DNA of 64,000 nucleotides from Stenotrophomonas aracearum (GCF_031834615.1 NZ_CP115543.1:2243001-2307000), one strand, 5' to 3'; counted from the first letter of the stretch, positions 1 to 9,313 are shown. Made by a program: numbers and translations. Notes: generated by a model not told the origin, from the letters alone.

Positions 1-2
1 CC

Positions 3-1691
3 GGCCTGCACGTGGTGGCGCTGGAGCGCGGCGGCGACCGCGATACCCAGCCGGACTTCGCCTATCCAAAGGTGGTCGACGAGCTCGAAGGCTCGGTGCA
101 CCGCCGTTACCTGCAGAGCCTCAACCAGGAGACCGTGACGGTCCGGCATTCCATCGCCGACACCGCAGTGCCCTACCGGCAGATGGGCTCGTTCAAGCCC
201 GGCACTGGCGTGGGCGGCGCAGGAAGCCACTGGAGCGGCGCGCATTTCCGTCCGCTGCCGGAAGACCTGGTGCTGCGCTCCAACGTGGAACAGCGTTATG
301 GCAAGGCCTTCATCCCCGACGACATGACCATCCAGGATTTCCCGGTCACCTATGCCGAACTTGAACCGCACCTGGACATGTTCGAACGGGTCTGCGGCAC
401 CTCCGGCAAGGCCGGCGTGATCCAGGGCGCCGTGCAGCCGGGCGGCAATCCCTTCGAAGGCTCGCGCTCGCGCGAGTATCCGTTGGGGCCCAACCCGAAC
501 TACCTGGGCGGCGAGCTCTTCTACAAGGCCGCCAAGGAAATGGGCTGGCACCCCTACCCTATTCCGGCCTCGAATGCGTCCGGTCCCTATGTGAATCCCT
601 ACGGCTGCCAGCTCGGCCCGTGCAACGCCTGCGGCTTCTGCAGCGACTACGGCTGCCTGAACTACTCCAAGGCCAGCCCGAATGCCTGCATCCTGCCGGT
701 CCTGCGCCAGCGCCCGAAGTTCGAACTGCGCACGCATTCGCAGGTGCTGCGGGTCAACCTGGACAGCAGCAAGACCAAGGCCACCGGCGTGACCTACCTG
801 GACGCGCAGGGCCGCGAGGTGGAACAGCCGGCCGACATGGTGCTGCTGTGCGCGTTCCAGCTCTACAACGTGCACCTGATGCTGGTCTCCGGCATCGGCG
901 AGGCTTACGACCCGGTCACCAACACCGGCACCATCGGCCGCAATTACTCGTACCAGAACCTCAACCGCGTGGTGCTGTTCTTCGACAAGGACGTGCAGGC
1001 CAACGGCTTCATCGGCATCGGCGGCGCCGGCACCACCATGGATGACCTCAACGGCAACCAGCTCGACAACGCCAAGGCCGGCTTCGTCGGCGGTGGCCTG
1101 GTCTGGGCGCGCCAGCCTGGCGCCGGCCCGGTGCGTGGCATCAATGTGCCCTCCGGCACACCGAACTGGGGCGCCGCCTGGAAGAAGGCGGCGGCGGACA
1201 ACTTCCGCCACAACTTCTATTACGAAGTCCAGGGCGCGTGCATGTCCTACCGGCAGCACTACCTGAGCCTGGACCCGAACTACAAGGATTCCTTCGGGCG
1301 GCCGCTGCTGCGCATGACCTTCGACTGGCACCCGAACGAGATCAAGGCCTCGCAGTTCTTCGTCGACCAGGCCATGCAGATGAGCCGCACGCTCAACCCG
1401 CTGTCGATGAGTGGCGACGCCAAGAAGAACGGCGAGCACTACAACATCACCAAGTACCAGAGCACGCATACCTGCGGTGGCGCGATCATGGGCGCGGACC
1501 CGAAGACGTCGGCCCTCAACCGCTACCTGCAGAGCTGGGACGTGCCGAATGTGTTCGTGATCGGCGCCAATGCCTTCCCGCAGAACAACGGCTACAACCC
1601 CACCGGGCTGGTTGGCGGGCTGGCGTACTGGGCGGCTACCGCCATCCGCGAGAAGTACCTGCCCGACCCGGGCCCGATGGTCCAGGCCTGA
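3..1691 (+). CDS. GMC family oxidoreductase, flavoprotein subunit (5' end outside window)
   Basis: The frame is already open at the window edge, so the N-terminus with the FAD-binding GxGxxG motif lies upstream. What remains (about 560 residues) resembles the large flavoprotein of membrane-bound gluconate/sorbitol-type dehydrogenases. It has a Cys-rich segment (CNACGFCSDYGCLNY, about residue 205). The GMC C-terminal signature ends in GANAFPQNNGYNPTGLVGG and supplies the catalytic His/Asn region after STHTCGG. The triheme cytochrome c begins 10 nt downstream, as in dehydrogenases that oxidise sugars or polyols in the periplasm and pass electrons to ubiquinone through the cytochrome. A small third subunit would be expected just upstream. 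The substrate cannot be told from the sequence. Confidence 0.9.
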   Translation, partial: GLHVVALERGGDRDTQPDFAYPKVVDELEGSVHRRYLQSLNQETVTVRHSIADTAVPYRQMGSFKPGTGVGGAGSHWSGAHFRPLPEDLVLRSNVEQRYGKAFIPDDMTIQDFPVTYAELEPHLDMFERVCGTSGKAGVIQGAVQPGGNPFEGSRSREYPLGPNPNYLGGELFYKAAKEMGWHPYPIPASNASGPYVNPYGCQLGPCNACGFCSDYGCLNYSKASPNACILPVLRQRPKFELRTHSQVLRVNLDSSKTKATGVTYLDAQGREVEQPADMVLLCAFQLYNVHLMLVSGIGEAYDPVTNTGTIGRNYSYQNLNRVVLFFDKDVQANGFIGIGGAGTTMDDLNGNQLDNAKAGFVGGGLVWARQPGAGPVRGINVPSGTPNWGAAWKKAAADNFRHNFYYEVQGACMSYRQHYLSLDPNYKDSFGRPLLRMTFDWHPNEIKASQFFVDQAMQMSRTLNPLSMSGDAKKNGEHYNITKYQSTHTCGGAIMGADPKTSALNRYLQSWDVPNVFVIGANAFPQNNGYNPTGLVGGLAYWAATAIREKYLPDPGPMVQA

Positions 1692-1701
1692 GGAGGCGCA
1701 C

Positions 1702-3087
1702 ATGAAGAAGCTCCTGCTCTGGATCGTGGTGATCGGCCTGGTGGTTCTGCTTGCCGCGTTGGCCTATGCCTTTATCCCCACCAGGACGCGCGTCCTGGCC
1801 GAAGGGCCTGCGGCAGACGCCGCCCTGATAGAGCGTGGCCGCTACCTGGCCGATGCCGGCGACTGCACCGCCTGCCACACCCGGCCGGGCGGCAAGCCGT
1901 TCGCCGGCGGCCTGCCGGTGGCCTCGCCGCTGGGCAACATCTACAGCACCAACATCACCCCGGACAAGGAAACCGGCATCGGCGCGTACTCGCTGGACGA
2001 CTTCGACCGCGCGCTCCGCCACGGTATCGCGGCTGATGGTCGCACGCTGTATCCGGCCATGCCCTATCCCTCCTATGCCCGGGTCAGCGACGACGACGTG
2101 CGCGCCCTGCACGCTTACTTCCTGCACGGGGATATCGCGCCGGTGCATGAAGCCAACCGTGCAACAGACATCACCTGGCCGCTGTCGATGCGCTGGCCGC
2201 TGGCGATATGGCGCAAGACCTTCGCACCCGACGCCGATGCGGTGGCGTTCGATCCCAACCGCTACAGCGACCCCCAGCTCGCTCGCGGCGCCTATCTGGT
2301 CCAGGGCCTGGGCCACTGCGGCAGCTGCCACACCCCGCGCGGCTTCACGCTGCAGGAAAAGGCGCTGGATGAAAGCGGCGCTGCCTACCTCTCCGGCGGC
2401 CAGGTCATCGACGGCTGGAACGCGGTGAACCTGCGCGGCAATGACGCCGACGGGCTCGGGCGCTGGTCCACCCAGGACATCGTCGACACCCTGCGCACCG
2501 CTCGCAACGCGCACAGTGCCGTGGTGGGCACGCCGATGGCCGACGTGGTCACCCACAGCACCCAGAAGCTCACCGACCAGGACCTGCAGGCGATTGCCGT
2601 GTACCTGAAGCAGCTGCCCGCCAGCGGCCATGACCCGTCCCGGTACACCGCGAGCGACGCCACCGCGCGCAAGCTGCAGGCCGGCGTCAACGACAGCCGC
2701 GGCGCGGAATTGTTCGTGGACAACTGCGCGGCCTGCCACCGTACCGATGCCAACGGTTACACGAATGTGTTCCCGTCCATCGCCGGCAACCCGACCGTGC
2801 TGGCCGACGACCCGACCTCGGTGATCCGCCTCCTTCTGGACGGCAGCTCGCTGCCTTCCACCACCCAGCGCCCGTCCAACCTGGGCATGCCCGGCTTCGC
2901 TGAACGCCTGTCGGACAAGGAAATCGCCCAGCTCGCCACCTTCATCCGCCAGGACTTCGGCAACCAGGCCGGCGCAGTGACCCCGGAACAGGCGGCCAAG
3001 GTGCGCAGGCACCTGCAGGACGAGGCCAAGGCGGCCAAGGATGCGCACGACCCGACCACGGCCCGGGACGGCGAAGACGCCGGCTGA
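1702..3087 (+). CDS. Triheme cytochrome c subunit of the GMC dehydrogenase
   Basis: The protein has 461 residues. An N-terminal hydrophobic segment (residues 4-24) acts as signal or membrane anchor. Three CxxCH heme-c motifs follow: CTACH near residue 54, CGSCH near 206 and CAACH near 341. Length and motif spacing match the cytochrome subunit of gluconate 2-dehydrogenase and alcohol dehydrogenase type complexes. The ATG at 1702 is chosen because GAGGAGG-like sequence lies just upstream and a signal peptide follows directly; the frame stays open further upstream but overlaps the flavoprotein. The gene forms an operon with the flavoprotein and probably transfers its electrons to the quinone pool. 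The C-terminal tail (last 40 residues) is charged and Ala-rich. Confidence 0.92.
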   Translation: MKKLLLWIVVIGLVVLLAALAYAFIPTRTRVLAEGPAADAALIERGRYLADAGDCTACHTRPGGKPFAGGLPVASPLGNIYSTNITPDKETGIGAYSLDDFDRALRHGIAADGRTLYPAMPYPSYARVSDDDVRALHAYFLHGDIAPVHEANRATDITWPLSMRWPLAIWRKTFAPDADAVAFDPNRYSDPQLARGAYLVQGLGHCGSCHTPRGFTLQEKALDESGAAYLSGGQVIDGWNAVNLRGNDADGLGRWSTQDIVDTLRTARNAHSAVVGTPMADVVTHSTQKLTDQDLQAIAVYLKQLPASGHDPSRYTASDATARKLQAGVNDSRGAELFVDNCAACHRTDANGYTNVFPSIAGNPTVLADDPTSVIRLLLDGSSLPSTTQRPSNLGMPGFAERLSDKEIAQLATFIRQDFGNQAGAVTPEQAAKVRRHLQDEAKAAKDAHDPTTARDGEDAG

Positions 3088-3181
3088 CGGGGCGGTTCAG
3101 GCCCCGCCTGCATGAATGCCCCGGATCAGGGAGAATAGCGGCCCGCTGTACGCCCGCCTGCCGCTCTCTCCCGGATCCAAC

Positions 3182-4783
3182 GTGAACGCTATCGCTTCTT
3201 CCCCCGCCGACGCCCTGCCCCAGGTCGAGTCGCCCCTTGATGACCGCATCCGTGCTGCGATGGAGCTCCTCGCCGCCATCGACGTCGACCGCACCCTGCT
3301 GGATGTGCTGCCGGTAGAGGAGCGCCAGCGCTTCCACCAGGTGGTGGCCCAGGTCTACCACCCGGAACCGAAGGAGCGCCGGGCCAAGCTCAAGCAGCAG
3401 GCCAAGGTGCGCCTGCGCGAAGAGAGCATCCGCAAGGAAGAAGCCAAGCTGGACAACACTGGCATCCGCACGCTGCGCCGCAAGCCGGTGTTCACGACCC
3501 CCAACTACTTCCCGCCGCACGCCGCCGGCCTGCACGACCCGCACAACGGTGAGAACGCGGCGGATGCACCGGAAGAAGTTCACGCGTCCGAAGCGCGCCA
3601 CTGCTATGTGTGCAAGCAGAAGTACACCCAGCTGCACCACTTCTACGACCAGATGTGCGTCAGCTGTGGCGACGTGAACTTCATCAAGCGCACCGAAACC
3701 GCCGACCTGCGCGGCCGTGTTGCGCTGCTGACCGGCGGCCGGGTCAAGATCGGCTACCAGGCCGGCCTGAAGCTGCTGCGTGCCGGTGCCGAGCTGATCG
3801 TCACCACCCGTTTCCCGCGCGACTCGGCCGCCCGCTATGCGGAAGAGCCGGACTTCGCCGAATGGGGCCACCGCCTGCAGGTGTACGGCCTCGACCTGCG
3901 CCACACGCCCAGCGTGGAAGCGTTCTGCAGCGAACTGCTGGCTACCCGCACGCGCCTGGACTTCATCATCAACAACGCCTGCCAGACCGTGCGCCGCCCG
4001 CCGCAGTTCTACGCGCACATGATGGCCGGTGAAACCGTGGCCAGCCAGGACCTGCCGGAAACCATCCGCAAGCTGGTCGGCCAGTACGAAGGCCTGCGCA
4101 GCTCGGAAATGCTGGCGCTGGGCGCGGAAGCGTCCGCACTCGCAGTAAAGGACGCCGCCCTGCTGGGTGCCGATGGCCTGACCCGCGCCGCCGAGCTCTC
4201 GCAGGTACCGTTGCTGGCCGACGAACTGCTGGGCCAGCAGCATCTGTTCCCGGAAGGGCAGCTGGACAAGGACCTGCAGCAGGTCGACCTGCGCGGTCGC
4301 AATTCGTGGCGCCTGCAGCTGGACGAAGTGTCGTCGGTGGAGCTGCTGGAAACCCAGCTGGTCAACGCCGTTGCACCCTTCATCATCAATGCGCGCCTGA
4401 AGCCGCTGATGCTGCGCTCGCCCGAGCACGACAAGCACATCGTCAACGTGTCGGCGATGGAGGGGCAGTTCTACCGCAACTTCAAGACCACCCGCCACCC
4501 GCACACCAACATGGCCAAGGCCGCGTTGAACATGATGACGCGCACCTCGGCCGCCGATTACCACGGCGACGGCATCCACATGAACAGCGTGGATACCGGC
4601 TGGGTGACCGACGAGGACGTGGCGGAGATCGCCAAGCGCAAAGTGGAGGAAGAGCGTTTCCACCCGCCGCTGGATATCGTGGACGGCGCTGCGCGCATCG
4701 TCGATCCGATCATCCATGGCTTCAATACCGGCGAGCACGTGTGGGGCCAGTTCCTGAAGGATTACGTGCCTACCGATTGGTAA
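3182..4783 (+). CDS. Divergent SDR-like protein with a four-cysteine insert
   Basis: About 533 residues from a GTG at 3182; an in-frame ATG at 3116 is possible but less likely, and the start is uncertain. The N-terminal 140 residues are charged and helical. A CxxC-x14-CxxC element (CYVCKQKYTQLHHFYDQMC then VSC, about residues 141-162) looks like a zinc knuckle. A Rossmann-type segment follows (ALLTGGRVKIGYQAG, about residue 183) and continues to the C-terminus. The usual SDR catalytic YxxxK reads TNMAK here (about 442-446), so the Tyr is Thr; the Ser in NVSAMEG is kept. The cofactor glycines are also reduced (TGGRVKIG). An SDR fold is well supported, but classical dehydrogenase activity is doubtful. 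It sits alone between operons. Confidence 0.75.
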   Translation: MNAIASSPADALPQVESPLDDRIRAAMELLAAIDVDRTLLDVLPVEERQRFHQVVAQVYHPEPKERRAKLKQQAKVRLREESIRKEEAKLDNTGIRTLRRKPVFTTPNYFPPHAAGLHDPHNGENAADAPEEVHASEARHCYVCKQKYTQLHHFYDQMCVSCGDVNFIKRTETADLRGRVALLTGGRVKIGYQAGLKLLRAGAELIVTTRFPRDSAARYAEEPDFAEWGHRLQVYGLDLRHTPSVEAFCSELLATRTRLDFIINNACQTVRRPPQFYAHMMAGETVASQDLPETIRKLVGQYEGLRSSEMLALGAEASALAVKDAALLGADGLTRAAELSQVPLLADELLGQQHLFPEGQLDKDLQQVDLRGRNSWRLQLDEVSSVELLETQLVNAVAPFIINARLKPLMLRSPEHDKHIVNVSAMEGQFYRNFKTTRHPHTNMAKAALNMMTRTSAADYHGDGIHMNSVDTGWVTDEDVAEIAKRKVEEERFHPPLDIVDGAARIVDPIIHGFNTGEHVWGQFLKDYVPTDW

Positions 4784-4789
4784 CGCCGC

Positions 4790-4820
4790 GCGTGTGGTCG
4801 GGCAATGCCCGGCCACACGC
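4790..4820. terminator. Strong hairpin after the SDR-like gene
   Basis: GCGTGTGG and CCACACGC, plus inner arms CGGGC and GCCCG, form a 14-pair stem with one T:G pair and an AAT loop, starting 7 nt after the stop codon. There is no T-run. It may be a Rho-independent-like end or a degenerate REP element (it begins GTAAC instead of GTAG). Confidence 0.5.
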
Positions 4821-4849
4821 CGCGTGACAACCTGTCGCAATGTGTCAAA

Positions 4850-4864
4850 TGCGAATGGTTCGTG
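4850..4864. promoter_or_regulatory. Possible Fur box upstream of the first TonB receptor
   Basis: TGCGAATGGTTCGTG resembles the 7-1-7 Fur pattern TGCGAAT-N-ATTCGCA, perfect in the left arm and four of seven in the right. It lies 86 nt before the ATG of a siderophore-type receptor, a fitting place for iron-dependent repression. The match is partial. Confidence 0.35.
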
Positions 4865-4949
4865 ATACGATTGTTAACGTTTTCATAAACACGTACACGG
4901 ACGTCCCAGCCATCGCCAGCGGACCCTTTAACCCAGGAGTTTGCTCTCG

Positions 4950-6998
4950 ATGCATGTTTCATCCCCCACGCTTGCCCATTCCCTGGCCGCACTCACTGCC
5001 GCCATCGCCCTTGCCCTGTCCTCGCAGGCCCACGCCAACGGCGAAGCCGCTGCCGACACCAGGGACCTCGACACCGTCGTGGTCACCGCCACCGGCGCCC
5101 AGCAGTGGATCCGCGACGCGCCCGCCAGCATCAGCGTCATCACCCGCCAGGAGATCGAGCGCAAGCCGGTCAGCAGCATCGGCCAGCTGCTCAGCACCGT
5201 GCCCGGCGTGACCGGTGGCTATGCGCTCTCCGGCGCGCAGTCCAAGATCCGCCTGCGCGGCCTGCCCGAGCAGTACACCCTGATCCTCATCGACGGTCGC
5301 CGCCAGGGCAATTCGGCCGGCGTCAACTACCGCGACGACCTGGGCCCGCAGGACCTCAACTGGCTGTCGCCGGACATGATCGAGCGCATCGAAGTGGTGC
5401 GCGGCCCGATGTCGTCGCTGTATGGCTCCGACGCCATGGGTGGGGTGATCAACATCATCACCCGCAAGATCGGCACCGAATGGGGTGGCTCGGTTACCTA
5501 CAACTACAGCAAGCCCGATGCGAAGTCGCGCGGCAACACCACCCAGATGGGCGGATTGTTCAGTGGCCCGCTGACTGACAACCTGGGGCTGCGCGTGGGC
5601 GCCAACGTCACCGACCGCGAATCCGACCGCGGCCGCAGCCAGACCCCGGGCAACAAGGCGGAGAATGCCAACGCCCTGCTCAACTGGGCGATCAACGGCG
5701 ACCACATGCTGGGTTTTGAAGCCTCGCACGGCGTGCAGCGCAACAGTGGCGCCGGCAATGTAAACGCATGGGGCCTCTCCAAGCTGGTGCACACCGGTTA
5801 CGTGGTCACCCACGACGGCCGTTACGGCGACACCAGCACCTCCAAGACCACGCTGACCCAGAACGATTACGAGGACAAGGGCAGCGCGGTGGGCAACCAC
5901 TCCAAGGAAACCGTGTTCGACACCGCGTTCGCCACCGGCTTCCATTGGGGCTTCGAGCACAGCTTGAACGTGGGCGGCCAGTGGAAGCGCGAAGAGCTGC
6001 AGAACACCGACACCATCGGCACCGTACCGGTGACCTGGAGCGGCACCGGTCGGATCAGCCCGACCAATGAGGCCGACTCCTGGGCGTTGTTCGCCGAAGA
6101 CCACATCACCCTGCACGAGCGCTTCACCCTGACCCTGGGCCTGCGCTGGGACAACACCGAGAACTACGACGGCAACCTGAGTCCGCGCATCTACGGGGTG
6201 TGGCACCCGTCCGACGCGTGGACGGTGCGGGGTGGCGTGTCACAGGGCTTCCGCGCCCCCAACCTCAAACAGGGCAGCGCCGGTGCGGCCACCCAGTCCG
6301 GCGGCAACGGCTGTCGCAGCCTGACCGTGGAAGGCTGGACCAACCGCTCGGTCAGCGCCGACGGCACCACCGGCTGCTACATGACCGGCAACCCGAACCT
6401 GGAACCGGAAACCAGCACCAACTACGAGCTGGGCGTTGGTTTCGACCGAAGCGGCTGGTCGGCCTCGGCCACCTACTTCCTGACCGACTTCGACGACAAG
6501 ATCGAACAGGTGCCGCTGCGTGACATCGCCGGGTTCGACTCCAGCTTCGTCAACGGCTTCTGGTGGACGGTCGCGCAGAACATCCAGGAGGCGCGCACCC
6601 GCGGCGTGGAAGCCAGCGTCACGATTCCGCTGCATGAGCGTTTGAGCTGGACCACCAACGCCACCCGCATGCTGGAGTCGAAGAACCGCACGACCGGTGC
6701 CAACCTGCTGGTGGTGCCGAAGCTGACTGCCAATACCTCGCTGGATTGGCAGGTCACCGACGCGTGGTCGTTGAACCTGAGCGCGCAGCATGTGGGTGAG
6801 CAGCTGGTCTCCAGCACCAGCCCGACCTTCGCCAAGGCGTACACCACGTGGGACCTGGTGACCGGGTTCGATGTCAACGAGCACCTGACGTTGCGTGCAG
6901 GCGTGCTCAATGCCGGTGATGTCTCCACCATCGACGACGGCAACAGCTACGACACAGGCTCGCGCACGTTCTTTGTCGGTGCAACTGCCCGTTTCTGA
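4950..6998 (+). CDS. TonB-dependent outer-membrane receptor, siderophore/heme type
   Basis: The 682-residue protein has a signal peptide (to about residue 31, ending SQAHA), a TonB-box-like segment (LDTVVVTATG), a plug domain (PASISVITRQEI through VVRGPMSSLYGSDAMGGVIN), a beta barrel and a terminal Phe (ATARF), as expected for outer-membrane barrels. The plug resembles the FepA/CirA group that imports ferric catecholates or colicins. ATG 4950 is preferred because AGGAG lies 10 nt upstream; the TTG at 4941 would be too close to it. The gene is alone, with a Fur-like site upstream and an inverted REP pair downstream. The ligand cannot be fixed from sequence. Confidence 0.92.
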   Translation: MHVSSPTLAHSLAALTAAIALALSSQAHANGEAAADTRDLDTVVVTATGAQQWIRDAPASISVITRQEIERKPVSSIGQLLSTVPGVTGGYALSGAQSKIRLRGLPEQYTLILIDGRRQGNSAGVNYRDDLGPQDLNWLSPDMIERIEVVRGPMSSLYGSDAMGGVINIITRKIGTEWGGSVTYNYSKPDAKSRGNTTQMGGLFSGPLTDNLGLRVGANVTDRESDRGRSQTPGNKAENANALLNWAINGDHMLGFEASHGVQRNSGAGNVNAWGLSKLVHTGYVVTHDGRYGDTSTSKTTLTQNDYEDKGSAVGNHSKETVFDTAFATGFHWGFEHSLNVGGQWKREELQNTDTIGTVPVTWSGTGRISPTNEADSWALFAEDHITLHERFTLTLGLRWDNTENYDGNLSPRIYGVWHPSDAWTVRGGVSQGFRAPNLKQGSAGAATQSGGNGCRSLTVEGWTNRSVSADGTTGCYMTGNPNLEPETSTNYELGVGFDRSGWSASATYFLTDFDDKIEQVPLRDIAGFDSSFVNGFWWTVAQNIQEARTRGVEASVTIPLHERLSWTTNATRMLESKNRTTGANLLVVPKLTANTSLDWQVTDAWSLNLSAQHVGEQLVSSTSPTFAKAYTTWDLVTGFDVNEHLTLRAGVLNAGDVSTIDDGNSYDTGSRTFFVGATARF

Positions 6999-7012
6999 CG
7001 GCACCGGAATAC

Positions 7013-7034
7013 GTAGTGCCGGCCGCCGGCCGGC
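7013..7034 (+). repeat. GTAG (SMAG-type) REP element
   Basis: Begins GTAGTGCCGGCCGCCGGCCG: GTAG followed by a GC-rich palindrome. It pairs with an oppositely oriented copy at 7062-7083. Together they fill the gap between two convergent receptor genes and could fold as one long hairpin. Confidence 0.85.
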
Positions 7035-7061
7035 TCCAGGCGATGCCGGATTCCCCGAGGA

Positions 7062-7083
7062 GCCGGCCAGCGGCCGGCACTAC
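7062..7083 (-). repeat. GTAG REP element overlapping a stop codon
   Basis: On the minus strand it reads GTAGTGCCGGCCGCTGGCCG. The TAG of its GTAG head (7080-7082) is also the stop codon of the minus-strand TonB receptor. It is the inverted partner of 7013-7034, with 27 nt between them. Confidence 0.85.
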
Positions 7084-9125
7084 AGTTTCATGTTGACTGC
7101 CAGGTATAGGGATCGCCCTGCAGCCGGTGAAAACATCGGCTGCGGCTGCTCCCAGAAGAAGCTGTCGTACCACGCATACGCGTACTCACGGTCCGTCACA
7201 TTCTTCACCTGCACATCCACGCTCCAGCGCGGGCTGATGTCATACCGCGCACTCAGATCCAACACCGCGAAGCCGCCATACTTGCCGGCCACATTGCGCT
7301 CTTCCAGGTAATAATCCCCCTGCGCCCTGCCCTGCAGCCCAAACTGCAACGCCTCGGTCGCCTGGAAATCCACCCCGATGTTGCTGATGTAACGCGGCGT
7401 GGCCGCCACCTCACGCCCCTCCAGCGACAGACTCGCATCGCGGTTATCCCGCTCGATCTTCGCCTCCTGGTACGCGTGCGACGCCCACACTGTCCAGCGC
7501 TCGCCCAAGCTGGCACTGACCTGCGCGTCCACGCCCCGCCGCCGAGTCTTGCCCAACGTCACGGTGGTGCCAGTGGCCGGCATATTGGACACCTCATTGG
7601 CCGCGTCCTGCTGCCACACCGCAACACGCGCCTGGCTGCCCGCGAAGGGGCTGAACTTCATGCCCAGCTCCATGCCGGTGTTGGTGGAAGCGCCCATCGG
7701 ATCCTGGCCGGGAGTCAGGTACGCCGGCGGCGTCGAACCGGTCAGCACCTGGAAGGTGCGACCCCAGTTGGCGTACACATTGGCCGTGTCGGTGAAGGCA
7801 TACACCACGCTGAGCTTTGGCTGCCCGATGGTGCCGTAGCGCTGCAACGGCCCGGTCACGCCACCCTGCAACTGCGTATTGCCATCAAACCGGTCCACCC
7901 GGTACGCCGGCACGATCTTCAGCGCTTCGATGGGCTGGTAGATCGCCTGCGCGTATGCACCCCAGTTGTCGAACGTGTGGCGGTCGTTGTTCTGCACCCG
8001 CGCAGGCGGTGCCGAGAAGTCGGTGGGCTCTGCGTAGCTGAAACGCTCGCGGATATAGCCGTTGTCCTGATGCTCGTAGTTGAGCCCACCTTCCAGCGTG
8101 AGGGTGTCCGCTGGCTGCCAGGTCAACGTGGTCAGCATGCCGGTCTGCTTTTCATCCCATACCCGTCGCTGGCGCGGCGCGTTGCCGGTCGGCAGGTCGC
8201 TGAAGGTGACCTTGCGGTCGTCTTCGTACCGGTTGTAATAGAGCTTGCTGCCCAGGAACAGGTTGTCCGCCAGCTTCAGGTCCAGGTGCACGCCAATCTG
8301 GCGCATGTCGCGCTCGTCGACGTCATTGGCGTTTCGCAGCTGCGAGCCACGGCGGTCCGTACGCAGTTCTTCCGCCGTCATGAAACCCGGCTCGTCTGCT
8401 TCCTGATGGTAGGTGCGAGCGGTCAGCCCGACCCGCATGCCATCGTCCAGGCTGCCATAAAACCACTTCCCGCCCAGCGCGTACTTGCGCGAGGTGTCGT
8501 GGTCCCTATAGCCGTCGGAGGCCTGGGTGCCGAAGAAGTAGTTCTGCGCGACGCCGTTGCTCTCGCGGCCGACCGCCAGCTGTGCGTCGCGGGTGTTGTA
8601 GCTACCGTAGCTGAGCCGGCCGTCGGTGTAGTTGCCGCCCTGGCGGGTACCGAAGTTCACATTGCCGCCGATGTTGTGCAGGCCATAGCGCGGGTCGTTG
8701 GTACCGCGCACCACTTCGATGTAGCTGATCTCCAGCGGGAACAGCATGTCGATGAAGCGCTGGTTGCCGCTGTTGACGTTGCTGGGCACGCCGTCGATCA
8801 GGGTCTTGATCGCATTGAGGTAGCCCTCGCCATTGAAGGCCCGGAAGCTGACCTTGCCCGACTCGGCGCCCTGGCGGAATTCGGTCAGCTGGATCCCGGG
8901 CATCTGGCCGAGCAGCTCCCAGCTCTGCGAGACATTCTTGTCCTCGATCTGGTCGGCGCCGAGCACATCCACCGAGGTCAGCACCTGATGGGCCGTGAGC
9001 TGGCCTTCGGTGTGCTGGTGTACGTCGACCTTGCCGAGCGTGAGGGCGGAGTCGGACGACTGGGCGCGGGTTTGGGGCGCGAACAGGATGGCGGCAGTGG
9101 CGGCCACCAAGGCATGGATCTTCAT
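7080..9125 (-). CDS. TonB-dependent receptor, probably Zur-controlled (zinc or zincophore uptake)
   Basis: The 681-residue protein has a signal peptide (to about residue 22, FAPQTRAQ), a plug (QMPGIQLTEFR through IEVVRGTNDPRYGLHNIGGN) and a large barrel. It is a different subfamily from the neighbouring receptor at 4950. Its ATG (9125) follows a 19-bp near-palindrome at 9154-9172 that fits the Zur operator, so the likely cargo is zinc or a zinc-binding metallophore rather than iron. It ends in NMKL rather than the usual terminal Phe, and its stop codon is part of a REP element. There is no clear Shine-Dalgarno sequence. Assignment as a TonB receptor is secure; the cargo is inferred only from the operator. 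Confidence 0.9.
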   Translation of the reverse strand: MKIHALVAATAAILFAPQTRAQSSDSALTLGKVDVHQHTEGQLTAHQVLTSVDVLGADQIEDKNVSQSWELLGQMPGIQLTEFRQGAESGKVSFRAFNGEGYLNAIKTLIDGVPSNVNSGNQRFIDMLFPLEISYIEVVRGTNDPRYGLHNIGGNVNFGTRQGGNYTDGRLSYGSYNTRDAQLAVGRESNGVAQNYFFGTQASDGYRDHDTSRKYALGGKWFYGSLDDGMRVGLTARTYHQEADEPGFMTAEELRTDRRGSQLRNANDVDERDMRQIGVHLDLKLADNLFLGSKLYYNRYEDDRKVTFSDLPTGNAPRQRRVWDEKQTGMLTTLTWQPADTLTLEGGLNYEHQDNGYIRERFSYAEPTDFSAPPARVQNNDRHTFDNWGAYAQAIYQPIEALKIVPAYRVDRFDGNTQLQGGVTGPLQRYGTIGQPKLSVVYAFTDTANVYANWGRTFQVLTGSTPPAYLTPGQDPMGASTNTGMELGMKFSPFAGSQARVAVWQQDAANEVSNMPATGTTVTLGKTRRRGVDAQVSASLGERWTVWASHAYQEAKIERDNRDASLSLEGREVAATPRYISNIGVDFQATEALQFGLQGRAQGDYYLEERNVAGKYGGFAVLDLSARYDISPRWSVDVQVKNVTDREYAYAWYDSFFWEQPQPMFSPAAGRSLYLAVNMKL

Positions 9126-9153
9126 CAAGGACTGTCGTTATGAATAGGCAGTG

Positions 9154-9172
9154 GATGTAACACTATAACATC
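9154..9172 (-). promoter_or_regulatory. Zur-type operator overlapping a -10 box
   Basis: GATGTAACACTATAACATC has one arm (TATAACATC) identical to the known Zur half-site consensus and the other (GATGTAACA) two mismatches away. Read on the minus strand it contains TATAGT, a good -10 hexamer (9162-9167), so repressor binding would block RNA polymerase for the receptor gene that starts 28 nt downstream. Confidence 0.7.
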
Positions 9173-9313
9173 ACGCTGGGTCCCTCATACCACACAATGG
9201 AACCACGACCCCACTTCTCTCCCCGCCAGTTTCACCGGACCCTGCCCGGGAGAAACCTAGGATGGGACAGTCGCAGCGGAGGGCTGCGCCGTAACAGGCT
9301 GTGGAGGCGTGCA

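Noticed and set aside
1636-3048. A 470-codon minus-strand frame
   Set aside because: It lies fully within the triheme cytochrome gene, whose heme motifs prove the plus strand is coding.
2942-4840. A 632-codon minus-strand frame
   Set aside because: It is antisense to the SDR-like gene and shows shadow composition without a domain.
7085-9313. Cobalamin riboswitch before the TonB receptor
   Set aside because: No B12-box-like sequence was seen and the short 5' leader is occupied by the Zur-type operator.
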